Source of the DNA: Deltaproteobacteria bacterium RIFOXYA12_FULL_61_11
Lineage (GTDB): Bacteria > Bdellovibrionota_F > JAHFAK01 > YA12-FULL-61-11
Assembly: GCA_001799195.1 (NCBI GenBank)
Contig: MGSU01000168.1
Location: 1 to 8,915, forward strand
Reading direction: 5' to 3'
Length of the DNA: 8,915 nt
Shown here piece after piece: positions 1 through 6,622 of the stretch; position 1 is the stretch's first letter; each line of letters starts with the position of its first letter. The notes under the pieces are model-generated. The model was not told the DNA's origin and ran no database searches. It saw nothing but the letters and a program-made list of their open reading frames with translations. Both the position numbers and the translations under genes were made by a program.

Positions 1-257
1 ATGGGTCCGAGCGAGCTGAAGCCTGCCAGGACCCGGCTAAGAGCCTCGGGATCATAGAGGTCTACCACTGCGGCACGTACCGAGGCAGAACCATAGCGCC
101 GGGCGAAGTCGTCGGCGAGGGCCGGCAAGGTCGCCGAGCGCGAGAGTAAGATCGCGCCACCGCCAGCTTCGAGTACGGCCTCGGCCATGGCTCCACCGAG
201 ATGCCCGCATACCCCGGTAAGGAGGGTCCAACGCCCTGCCAGTCCGAAATCGGCCAT
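1..257 (-). CDS. Short-chain dehydrogenase/reductase, N-terminal part (cut by window edge)
   Basis: Only the first 85 codons are present, and the frame is open to the window edge. The N-terminus forms a Rossmann beta-alpha-beta unit with the SDR cofactor motif TGxxGxLG at residues 14-21 (TGVCGHLG). A second strand ends in LLSR (37-40), where a basic residue often favours NADP(H). VVDLYD follows at 64-69, and its Asp66 sits where SDRs contact the adenine ring. The catalytic Tyr-x3-Lys lies beyond the window, so activity cannot be confirmed. The ATG overlaps the stop of the upstream isomerase gene (TAATG), with AAGGAG five bases before the start, so the two are very probably translationally coupled. 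Next to a GmhA-type isomerase, a role in sugar or sugar-nucleotide modification is likely. The substrate is unknown. Confidence 0.85.
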   Translation of the reverse strand, partial: MADFGLAGRWTLLTGVCGHLGGAMAEAVLEAGGGAILLSRSATLPALADDFARRYGSASVRAAVVDLYDPEALSRVLAGFSSLGP

Positions 258-916
258 TACGACTCCTTCCTCGAGTCGCACGAACACGCTCGGGTCGCCC
301 GGTCGGGGCAACACATCGACCTCTCGACGAGGTCGCACAGCAGGTGGTAGGTGGTCAGGTGGCCTTCCTGCACCAGCGCTGTCTCGGCCGAGGGCACGAC
401 GAGGAGGATCGAGCAGAGCTCGGCGAACTTCGCCGGATGGGCAGCCCCGGTCAGGCCAAGGGTTTCCAGACCACGTTGTCTGGCCGCTCTCAAGGCTTGC
501 AGGATATTGGGAGACCCCCCGCTGGTGGAGAAGGCCACCAGGAGGTCACCGGGATGTCCGAGGGCTTCAACCTGCCTGGAGAAGATCGCCTCGAACGCAA
601 GGTCATTGGCCACCGCGGTGAGCAAGGAGGGATTGGCGCACAGGGAAAGAGCGGCCAGGGCGCTACGGTCGCGGCTGAAACGCACTGCCAGCTCTGCCGC
701 GAGGTGATTGGCGTCAGCAGCGCTCCCGCCGTTCCCACACGTGAACACCGTCCCCCCGCGACGCAAGACGGTTACCACCTGGCCGACGGCTTTGCGAAGC
801 GTTGCCTTGAAGGTGTCGGCAGCATGCAGAGCGCGTTGCAGTTCTATCCGCTGGAGGAGGGCCTCGTCGATCGCCGTCTCCCAGGCCTGCTCCAACTCGG
901 TGATCGGTTCGCTCAT
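257..916 (-). CDS. gmhA: GmhA-type phosphosugar isomerase (SIS domain)
   Basis: This 219-residue protein resembles sedoheptulose 7-phosphate isomerase, which makes D-glycero-D-manno-heptose 7-phosphate for LPS core or S-layer heptose. The SIS core shows CGNGGSAADANH at 60-71 and AAEL at 73-76. STSGGSPN follows at 130-137, binding phosphate, then VQEGH at 182-186 with a further His at 191. E75 and H191 match the catalytic Glu65 and His180 of E. coli GmhA, and H71 and Q183 match its metal ligands. DiaA, the initiation-factor paralogue, lacks the Glu, so GmhA is preferred. The frame stays open upstream to 1180, but that stretch holds the divergent promoter. The ATG at 916 (or in-frame TTG at 922) lies behind a GGGGG run and gives the normal family length. 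The last 18 residues, after VERSM, are an unusual Cys-rich tail overlapping the SDR start. The true substrate could be another ketose phosphate. Confidence 0.85.
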   Translation of the reverse strand: MSEPITELEQAWETAIDEALLQRIELQRALHAADTFKATLRKAVGQVVTVLRRGGTVFTCGNGGSAADANHLAAELAVRFSRDRSALAALSLCANPSLLTAVANDLAFEAIFSRQVEALGHPGDLLVAFSTSGGSPNILQALRAARQRGLETLGLTGAAHPAKFAELCSILLVVPSAETALVQEGHLTTYHLLCDLVERSMCCPDRATRACSCDSRKES

Positions 917-995
917 CGCCAATGTTCCCCCGTTTGTTCGAGCTCGGTGCTTCCTACCCGACGCACTCTTCTCTAACGCAACCCGGCCCACGAAG

Positions 996-1021
996 CAATG
1001 TCGAACCTCGCGTTGACATTG
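996..1021. promoter_or_regulatory. Inverted repeat overlapping the -35 box (possible operator)
   Basis: CAATGTC (996-1002) and GACATTG (1015-1021) are perfect 7-bp inverted arms with a 12-bp spacer, so arm centres lie 19 bp apart, about two helical turns. Allowing one extra G in the left arm, the match extends to CAATGTC(G)AA / TTGACATTG. The right arm covers most of the -35 hexamer of the rightward promoter, which is a typical place for a repressor site. It lies between divergent genes, so one factor could control both. There is no experimental support, and part of the symmetry follows from the TTGACA hexamer itself. Confidence 0.35.
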
Positions 1022-1042
1022 CCCCGTGCTCCCCCCTATACT
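1013..1042 (+). promoter_or_regulatory. Sigma-70-like promoter of the PhnD-HAMP-mgtE operon
   Basis: The -35 is TTGACA (1013-1018, 6 of 6 consensus). The -10 is TATACT (1037-1042, 5 of 6), and the spacer is 18 bp. Transcription would begin near 1049, about 25 nt before the ATG at 1074. This rules out the in-frame GTG at 1026, which lies inside the promoter, as the start of the PhnD-like gene. It is the best match to a housekeeping promoter in the window. Confidence 0.75.
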
Positions 1043-1073
1043 CCGGCCGTTGCTCCCCGCTCCGGTGCGAGCC

Positions 1074-1994
1074 ATGACCATCCCCTTCGCCACGATCTCC
1101 CTGCTCGGCCTGCTCGTGCTGGTAGCGGCCCCGGGCTGTAGCGATCCTCCGCGACACCCGCGGGAGAAGCTCCAGACCACCCCCAGCCCCCAAGTCGAGG
1201 CAACCTACACCATCGCGCTGTTCGCGACCATGTCGCCCACGACCATGGTGCGCAATTGGCAGCCCATCTGCGACCACCTGGCCGCCACCGCGAAGCTCGG
1301 CCTCACCCTTCGCATCTTCAAGCGCTATCGCGACATCTATGACCAGGTGCTCTCCTCGGACATCCACCTCGTGGTCGGGGGGACCCTCCTCTATCTGGCC
1401 ATGCACGACAAAGCCGGGTTCTATCCCCTGGTACGGCGCACCTTCGCCGACCAGGACACCAATCGCAGCATCCTGGTGGTCCGCAAGGACAGCGAGGTGA
1501 AAACCCTGCTCGATCTCCAGGGCCGGACCATCGCCTTCACCGACCGCACCTCGACCTCGGGGTACCTGTATCCCGCCCTGCTCTTCGCGAGGGCAGGCAT
1601 CACCAACCTCGAGACCTACTTCTCCCACATGGTCTTCACCGGCAATCACGAATCCACCCTCCTGGCCGTGCTCAATCGCGAGGTCGAGGCCGCGGGTCTC
1701 TCGAACCGGGTCTTCGCCCGCTTCCCCGAGCGCAACAAAAAACTCCGCATCATCGCCAGTTCCCTGGAAATACCCATGGGCCCCATTGGTTGTTCCCGTT
1801 CGGTGCCGCCGGCCCATGCCGAACGACTGAGACAGGCGCTCCTGCACCTCGGTACCGACGGTCGGATGCGCTACCACCTCCAAGCTCTCGGCATCGTCGG
1901 TTTCGCCGAACCGGACGAAGCGACCTACGAAGCCGTTCGGCGCGACCTCGACCTGCTCCTGTCCCTCGGCCTCCAACTCGAGGATTTCCTATGA
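1074..1994 (+). CDS. PhnD-like periplasmic substrate-binding lipoprotein
   Basis: This 306-residue protein belongs to the phosphate/phosphite/phosphonate (PhnD) class of periplasmic binding proteins. It has a signal peptide at residues 1-21 and a probable lipidated Cys22 (AAPGC, a slightly atypical lipobox), so it is likely membrane-anchored on the periplasmic face. Family landmarks are DLQGRTIAFTD (147-157), the ligand-loop motif TSGYLYP (161-167), the GNHE...AVLNREVEAAG segment (190-208) and IPMGPIG (233-239), followed by a helical C-terminus. No permease or ATPase gene is adjacent; instead the next gene, 7 bp downstream, encodes a HAMP membrane protein, so a sensory role is more likely than transport. 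The ATG at 1074 is chosen because the promoter and predicted transcript start lie just upstream; the Shine-Dalgarno is weak. The ligand is unknown, and phosphonate should not be assumed. Confidence 0.88.
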   Translation: MTIPFATISLLGLLVLVAAPGCSDPPRHPREKLQTTPSPQVEATYTIALFATMSPTTMVRNWQPICDHLAATAKLGLTLRIFKRYRDIYDQVLSSDIHLVVGGTLLYLAMHDKAGFYPLVRRTFADQDTNRSILVVRKDSEVKTLLDLQGRTIAFTDRTSTSGYLYPALLFARAGITNLETYFSHMVFTGNHESTLLAVLNREVEAAGLSNRVFARFPERNKKLRIIASSLEIPMGPIGCSRSVPPAHAERLRQALLHLGTDGRMRYHLQALGIVGFAEPDEATYEAVRRDLDLLLSLGLQLEDFL

Positions 1995-2001
1995 GGTACC
2001 G

Positions 2002-2835
2002 ATGAACCTGGCATCCTTCTCCTCGCGACTGGTCCTGTCGAGCGCTCTAGGCGTCGCTCTCATCACGGTGTTCCTGACCGTCCTGTTCGCCTGCTACCAC
2101 CAATTGCGGACCTCCGAACTCGCCGATCAGGAAGAACAGACCCTGGTCCGGACCTTCGGCCTCGGCGTGCGTGACTTCGTCCTCACCCACGATTACGCCT
2201 CCCTCGACGAATTCGTTAAAAGCCTCGCGGGGAACCGGCGCATCCTTTATCTGGTGGTGGGCAGTAAGAACGACGAGATCATCGCCAAGTACACCTCTCC
2301 GGGGGTACCGGTTGAGCTCCTCAACCAATTCATTTGGCAACCGGTCCCGACCAAGGACCTGTCCTTGGAACGTCGAGAGCTCCAGGGCCGCTCGATCGAC
2401 GACGTCTTCCTTCCCCTTACCATCAGTAACCATCTCTGGGGCTGGGTGCGCATCGGCTTCGACCGCAGCACCTTGGAATTGGACTTCGCCACCTTGTTGC
2501 AGTTGGGCCTCCTCTTCCTCTTGCTCGCGGTCCTCCTCGCGCTCGGCCTCGGTTTCCTGCTCGCGAGGCGGCTCCGGCTCGCCTTGGCCCAAGTGGACAT
2601 CGCCCTCGAACATCTGACGCAACGACGCTACGACAAACTCGTCGCTCCGAAAGTCCAGGACGAGGTCGGGACCCTCCTCGATCGATGCCACCGGCTGGCC
2701 ACGCAGCTCAAGGACCACCAAGAGCAGCAACAGAAAGACCGCAGCGTCATGGTGCGCAGACTCGACGAACAGGAGCGAGAGCTGGTGGAATACCGTCTGG
2801 CACGCTCCCGCGCAGCCGAGCACCCGGGAGACTGA
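2002..2835 (+). CDS. Two-TM HAMP-domain signalling protein without an output domain
   Basis: This 277-residue protein has TM1 at about residues 8-32, a periplasmic sensor region of about 130 residues (33-164), TM2 at about 165-188, and a HAMP domain at about 188-240. The HAMP segment runs from LLARRLRLALAQV through the second-helix DE-x-G motif (QDEVGTLLDRCHRL, 219-232). A highly charged Gln/Lys/Glu/Arg-rich coiled coil (about 233-272) follows and the protein ends. There is no histidine kinase, GGDEF, EAL or chemoreceptor hairpin region, and the frame closes with a normal TGA, so it appears naturally output-less rather than cut off. GAGGT, overlapping the previous stop, serves as ribosome-binding site. 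Immediately after a PhnD-like lipoprotein, it probably receives ligand information from that protein across the membrane. What it controls is unknown; the downstream MgtE is a candidate. Confidence 0.85.
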   Translation: MNLASFSSRLVLSSALGVALITVFLTVLFACYHQLRTSELADQEEQTLVRTFGLGVRDFVLTHDYASLDEFVKSLAGNRRILYLVVGSKNDEIIAKYTSPGVPVELLNQFIWQPVPTKDLSLERRELQGRSIDDVFLPLTISNHLWGWVRIGFDRSTLELDFATLLQLGLLFLLLAVLLALGLGFLLARRLRLALAQVDIALEHLTQRRYDKLVAPKVQDEVGTLLDRCHRLATQLKDHQEQQQKDRSVMVRRLDEQERELVEYRLARSRAAEHPGD

Positions 2836-2839
2836 CCCC

Positions 2840-2859
2840 TCGTCCCTCGTCCGGGACGA
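2840..2859 (+). other. Intercistronic stem-loop before mgtE
   Basis: TCGTCCC (2840-2846) pairs with GGGACGA (2853-2859) around a 6-nt loop, giving a perfect 7-bp GC-rich stem in the 46-bp gap between the HAMP gene and mgtE. There is no U-tract, so it is not a standard terminator. It may protect mRNA ends or tune mgtE expression. TCGTCC also recurs as a direct repeat within it, so slippage or chance is possible. Confidence 0.4.
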
Positions 2860-2881
2860 CAGCAGGCGCAAGAGGTGAGGC

Positions 2882-4243
2882 ATGAACGAGACATCCCCGA
2901 CGACCACCCGGCCCACCGACGTCCTGGACCCTGACGTCGTACGTAACCTCCTCGAACAAGAAGACCGTCGCGAGCTGCTGCATCATTTCGAGCCCCTCCA
3001 TCCGGCCGAGATCGCCGAATTGGCCACCCTGCTCGACGTGGAGGAGATCCTAGCCGTCTTGGCCCTCTTCCCCGCCACCCTTGCCGGCAACGTGCTCGAC
3101 GAGCTCAACGAGGAGCTGCGCGGGCGCGTCATCGAATTGGTCGACGACGCCTTCCTGGTCGCCATCCTCGGCACCATCGCCGTGGACAAGGCCACCGACC
3201 TCCTCGACCTGATGCCTTCGCCCAGGCGGACCAGGCTCATCAATAGTCTGGACCTCTCTCGTTCGGCCGAACTGCGCAAGCTGCAACGTTACGATAGCGA
3301 GACCGCCGGCGGATTGATGTCCTCCCAGTTCATCACCGTCACTCCCGAGTTGACCATCGCCCAAGTGGAGCAGCTCGTGCGCTCGCGGCGTCTGCCGTAT
3401 TCCTACGCCCTGTGCGTGGTCGACGACCATCACCATTTCCTCGGCTCCCTGAAGTTCAAAGACATCCTCCTCTCCGCGCGTTCGTCCAGGGTCTCAGCGG
3501 TGATGAATCGCGACACCCTCACCGTGCAACCCGGAGCCGACCAGGAAGAGGTCGCCAACCTCTTCCGCAAGTACGACCTGTTCACCTTGCCGGTCATCGA
3601 CGCCGGACGGAGTCTGCTCGGGCTGATCACCGTGGACGACATCCTCGAGGTCGTCCATGACGAGGGCACCGAGGACCTCTTCAAACTGGCCGGCACCTCC
3701 GAGACCGCCCCGCTCTCGGAAACCATCCTGTCGAAAGTATTCAAACGGTTGCCCTGGCTACTCATCACCCTGTGCGGGGGTATCCTCTGCAGCGTGGTGA
3801 TGCAACGCTTCGAGCATCTCCTCTCGGCCCAGGTTGCCGTCGCGTTCTTCATCCCCTTGATCATGATGATTTCCGGCAACATCTCCATCCAGTCCTCGAC
3901 TATCATGGTCCGTTCCATCGCCACCGGCGACCTCGGCATCGAACACCAGATACTGAAATCGATCCTGCGCGAGATCCTCGTCGGAACCCTGCTCGGCCTT
4001 GCCTGCGGCACCCTGGTCTCCCTCCTCGTCGCGCTGCTCACCGGCAAGCTCGTCCTCGGCGGTATCGTGTTCTTGTCCATGATCCTGTCCATCTCCATCG
4101 CCTCGGCCATGGGCGTGCTGATCCCCATCTCGGTCAATCGCTTCGGCATCGACCCTGCGCTCGTTTCCGGCCCTTTCGTGACCTCGCTCAACGACGTCTC
4201 GGCGACAACCATCTATCTGGTGATGTTGACAATCCTGAGCTGA
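2882..4243 (+). CDS. mgtE: MgtE-family magnesium transporter
   Basis: MgtE is a homodimeric inner-membrane Mg2+ channel that closes when cytosolic Mg2+ is high. All parts are present in 453 residues: an acidic helical N-domain (about 15-138), the junction SETAGGLM (139-146), and two CBS domains (about 145-202 and 203-262). A connecting acidic plug-helix segment follows (DEGTED, 260-265), then a five-TM pore domain (about 289-452). Pore landmarks are SGNISIQSST with MVRSIATGD (331-350) and DPALVSGPFVTSLNDVS (424-440). D438 lies in the conserved last-helix motif that holds the selectivity Asp (Asp432 in Thermus thermophilus MgtE). The start is fixed by a GAGGTGAGG Shine-Dalgarno just before the ATG. 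It is third in the PhnD-HAMP operon, an unusual context for this gene. No leader Mg2+ riboswitch is visible, and the gap is too short for one. Confidence 0.96.
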   Translation: MNETSPTTTRPTDVLDPDVVRNLLEQEDRRELLHHFEPLHPAEIAELATLLDVEEILAVLALFPATLAGNVLDELNEELRGRVIELVDDAFLVAILGTIAVDKATDLLDLMPSPRRTRLINSLDLSRSAELRKLQRYDSETAGGLMSSQFITVTPELTIAQVEQLVRSRRLPYSYALCVVDDHHHFLGSLKFKDILLSARSSRVSAVMNRDTLTVQPGADQEEVANLFRKYDLFTLPVIDAGRSLLGLITVDDILEVVHDEGTEDLFKLAGTSETAPLSETILSKVFKRLPWLLITLCGGILCSVVMQRFEHLLSAQVAVAFFIPLIMMISGNISIQSSTIMVRSIATGDLGIEHQILKSILREILVGTLLGLACGTLVSLLVALLTGKLVLGGIVFLSMILSISIASAMGVLIPISVNRFGIDPALVSGPFVTSLNDVSATTIYLVMLTILS

Positions 4244-4285
4244 CCGGCACCATACTCAACAGGTGAACCAACCGAGGAGGTACAC

Positions 4286-4726
4286 ATGCGCCGGCTGCTG
4301 TTCTTGGTCCTCATCCTCTGCGGCTGTCCGCGCGACCCGGCTCCCCCCAACGCACAACGCTCCGCCAAAGCCGCGGCCGTCCAAACGGTTCCCTCGGTAG
4401 AGGTCCTGCCGGCCCCGGTCGCCACGCTGTCTGCGGTCCAGGAGGGGCAAGACCTGGTGGTCACCCTGACCGGGCTGCTCTCCGAGGACTGCAACGGCTT
4501 GAGCATGACCGCCAAAGCCGGCGTCGAAGCCAGGAAGGAATACGAACGCCGGGGCGAGCTCGTGCGCCTCTACGTCTGGCAATACCGTGACGCCGAGGAA
4601 GAATGCACGGTCACCTCCCCGCACTGGGAGAAACAGATCCGCATCCCCGACCTGCCGCCCGGCACGTGGCGCCTCGTCGCCAACGAAGGGGCTGCCGAGG
4701 TGACCCTCCTCCACCACCAACGCTAA
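4286..4726 (+). CDS. Small lipoprotein of unknown function
   Basis: This 146-residue protein has a short signal peptide with lipobox LCGC, lipidated at Cys14. A Pro/Ala-rich linker (15-50) leads into a domain of about 95 residues rich in beta strands (about 55-146). Cys69 and Cys107 could form a disulfide. The C-terminal pattern IPDLPPGTWRLVAN then EVTL (120-141) is typical of the last strands of small immunoglobulin-like or carboxypeptidase-regulatory-like sandwich folds, where a DLPPG turn precedes the final hairpin. I do not recognise a named family. A consensus AGGAGGT (4275-4281) four bases before the ATG and the 42-bp gap after mgtE indicate cotranscription and strong translation. It may be an accessory surface protein of the operon; nothing in the sequence ties it to magnesium. 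Confidence 0.8.
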   Translation: MRRLLFLVLILCGCPRDPAPPNAQRSAKAAAVQTVPSVEVLPAPVATLSAVQEGQDLVVTLTGLLSEDCNGLSMTAKAGVEARKEYERRGELVRLYVWQYRDAEEECTVTSPHWEKQIRIPDLPPGTWRLVANEGAAEVTLLHHQR

Positions 4727-4796
4727 AACCGTCGTTCCCGGGCCAAGAAAGGCTGGAAAAATCGTGAGTTTCGGGCTATGTAGGAAAGGGGGTCTT

Positions 4797-4817
4797 CCAG
4801 GGTCCGAGCCACCCTGG
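4797..4817 (+). other. Stem-loop between the lipoprotein gene and the 550-residue protein gene
   Basis: CCAGGGT (4797-4803) and ACCCTGG (4811-4817) form a perfect 7-bp inverted repeat with a 7-nt loop in the 147-bp intergenic gap. No T-run follows, so intrinsic termination is unlikely. It could be an operator or a leader hairpin for the downstream gene. Only a very weak promoter candidate precedes it (TGGAAA, 17 bp, TATGTA at 4754-4782), so whether the next gene reads through from the mgtE operon is open. Confidence 0.35.
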
Positions 4818-4873
4818 CGCCCACCCGTAGAACATGGTGACGAACGACGGGACCAGACCTAGCCGAGGTATGC

Positions 4874-6526
4874 GTGGAGAGACGACTATTGCGCGAAGGG
4901 CCCGAGGCGACCTCGCCTCTCCAGCGCCCCGAAAAACCCGATCACGTTGAAGAGACCGTCGCCCTCTTCCGGGAACTCTACGAACGCAACGAACAACGCA
5001 TCCTCGCCCTCTCCGATGCCGACAGCGCAGGGTTGAAGTCCTACCGCGCCAATTACCACAACGAATTCGGAGCCCGGCCCGCAACTCCCGAAGACCTCCT
5101 CCCCCTCTCGGCCTTGACCGAACGGTTGACCGCTGCAAAGCTCATCGTCCTAGGCACCTACCACAGTCTCGACGAATCGGACGACGTGCTGCTGGACCTG
5201 CTCGACCTCCTGCTCGAACAGGGCAGACGGCCCGTGCTCTACACCGATCTGCTGCACAGCAACACGGAGAACCTCCTCGTCGGCTGGAGAGAACGCGGCG
5301 AAGGCCTCGACGACTTGGTCGAGGCGGTGCTCGAACGCTACCCGTATCGCCGGGAGGAACCCCTGCGCGCCTGCTTCTCCCACCTCCGCGACCTCGGCCT
5401 CCCTTGCCATGCCATGGCCTCCGACCTCGCCAATCTGCAGCGCTCCGGCAGGCAATACGCCAACCGGCTCGTGAAGCTGGTCGAGCTCGAGGATGCCCCC
5501 GAGGTCGTCCACGTCCTCACACTGGGGCAATACCACCTCGCCAGAGCCAATGCCTTCGGCAAGATCGAGGAGACCCTTGCCGGCCTGATCCCGGCGAAGG
5601 ATATCCTGCGCGTGTTGCAGAACTACCCCGAACACTATTTCCAACTCGCGGAGGACCGGGCCAGCCACCGACTCAACGTGGTGCGCATGGATGAAACCAC
5701 CCTGGACCTCTCCTACCTCCCTCCCATGCACGTCCAGAGCACGTTCCTCGCCTGGCAGCAAGAGGTGCCTCGCAGGCTGGACAGTTTCAAGGTCTACGAA
5801 GGTTTTCTCGAAATCCTGCGGCAGCTCAAGCAAGAGTTCTCTATCGATCTGATCCAACACGAGGACAAATTGCGGATCTACCACTACCGCGATCTCGGTT
5901 TCCTCGGCGACCTCTACAAGCTGCGTTGCAACGAGGCGGAATTCGCCTTTGTCCGCGAGCAGGTCCTGGCCGGCCAGAGCTTCTACATGAAGAAGCGCAC
6001 CAATCATATCATCTTTTTGGGCAACCTCGCGCTCTCCCACGTGGCTGAAGAAGCCACGCACTACCTCAAACAGAACTTCATCAAGGGCCGGACTACTCGC
6101 ACTCCCTCGGATGAATTCTACTACCACGTGCTCAACGAGATGATCGGCTTCTTCGGCTCGAAGTTGATCTGCCCCGAGCGACAGGCCCCGACCTTCGACC
6201 ACTTCTTCGCCCTGGCCGAGGGAGACGAGGACGACCTCTCCATCAGTCCCTTGGACCGGCGCATCGCAACCGTCGTCCTTGAGCAGTTCAAGACCGGCAC
6301 CATGGCCCAACTCGAGGACTCCCAGGTCTCCGCCTTCGAACCCGAACTCTTCCGCGGTATTGTTCATGCCATCGGGTATCTGATCGGCGAATACCTCTAC
6401 CGCAACTTCGCCGCCCATCTGCTCGATCGGGACTTTCTCAAGGACCTGATGATCAACGAGTACAAGAAGGACCGGTGTTACCGATTGTTCGTCGAGGTCC
6501 TCCAGAGCATCGAGCAACTGGACTGA
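4874..6526 (+). CDS. Cytoplasmic ChaN/TIKI-like protein with an unassigned His/Glu-rich C-terminal region
   Basis: This 550-residue protein has no signal peptide or membrane segment. Residues about 85-240 look like the ChaN/erythromycin-esterase/TIKI superfamily. LIVLGTYHS (90-98) matches the usual first-strand GExH motif, EGLDDLVEAVLERYPYRREEPLRACF (143-168) matches the helical insert, and VVHVLTLGQYHLARANAFGKI (211-231) matches the late strand-plus-His motif. His97 and His221 would be the key residues. The usual Glu of GExH is replaced by Thr95, so activity may differ. Residues about 300-550 are a separate helical region that I do not recognise; it carries HVAEEATH (389-396), an HxxEExxH arrangement capable of metal binding, and a Glu/His-bearing helix pair around 497-515. 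The start is GTG, with GAGG (4865-4868) five bases upstream; the ATG at 4870 is in another, quickly closed frame. Family assignment is by eye and tentative; coding status is firm. Confidence 0.8.
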   Translation: MERRLLREGPEATSPLQRPEKPDHVEETVALFRELYERNEQRILALSDADSAGLKSYRANYHNEFGARPATPEDLLPLSALTERLTAAKLIVLGTYHSLDESDDVLLDLLDLLLEQGRRPVLYTDLLHSNTENLLVGWRERGEGLDDLVEAVLERYPYRREEPLRACFSHLRDLGLPCHAMASDLANLQRSGRQYANRLVKLVELEDAPEVVHVLTLGQYHLARANAFGKIEETLAGLIPAKDILRVLQNYPEHYFQLAEDRASHRLNVVRMDETTLDLSYLPPMHVQSTFLAWQQEVPRRLDSFKVYEGFLEILRQLKQEFSIDLIQHEDKLRIYHYRDLGFLGDLYKLRCNEAEFAFVREQVLAGQSFYMKKRTNHIIFLGNLALSHVAEEATHYLKQNFIKGRTTRTPSDEFYYHVLNEMIGFFGSKLICPERQAPTFDHFFALAEGDEDDLSISPLDRRIATVVLEQFKTGTMAQLEDSQVSAFEPELFRGIVHAIGYLIGEYLYRNFAAHLLDRDFLKDLMINEYKKDRCYRLFVEVLQSIEQLD

Positions 6527-6552
6527 TCTTTGACACACCGCAGCAGAAGGGC

Positions 6553-6581
6553 TGGACAAACGGAGCGCACTGCGGTATACC
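6553..6581 (+). promoter_or_regulatory. Promoter of the secreted PARP-like protein gene
   Basis: The -35 is TGGACA (6553-6558, 5 of 6 consensus). The -10 is TATACC (6576-6581, 4 of 6), and the spacer is 17 bp. The predicted transcript start is near 6588, about 35 nt upstream of the GTG at 6623. This argues against translation from the in-frame upstream start at 6530. A further perfect TTGACA at 6530-6535 has no acceptable -10 partner. Confidence 0.5.
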
Positions 6582-6622
6582 TTTCTCCGTTGGGTCCACG
6601 TCGCTCACCGAGGTTTTCGATC

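Noticed and set aside
1026-1073. GTG-initiated N-terminal extension of the PhnD-like protein
   Set aside because: It overlaps the promoter -10 and predicted transcript start, and it would displace the lipoprotein signal peptide from the N-terminus.
917-1180. Upstream extension of the isomerase reading frame on the minus strand
   Set aside because: The added 88 residues have no family match, cross the divergent promoter and overlap the PhnD-like gene; GmhA proteins normally start near 916.
954-1976. Long minus-strand open frame opposite the PhnD-like gene
   Set aside because: Antisense shadow caused by high GC. Low-complexity Gly/Glu/His composition, no domain, while the plus strand has clear family motifs.
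2836-2881. Mg2+-sensing leader (M-box type) before mgtE
   Set aside because: The gap is only 46 bp, far too short for an M-box; only a simple 7-bp hairpin is present.
5150-6559. 469-codon minus-strand open frame opposite the 550-residue protein
   Set aside because: Composition is dominated by Val/Glu/Leu/Gln from complementing biased codons; it has no Shine-Dalgarno or motif, and the plus strand shows coherent secondary structure and motifs.
6530-6622. Upstream start for the secreted PARP-like protein
   Set aside because: It would put 31 basic residues before the signal peptide and place the likely promoter inside the coding region.
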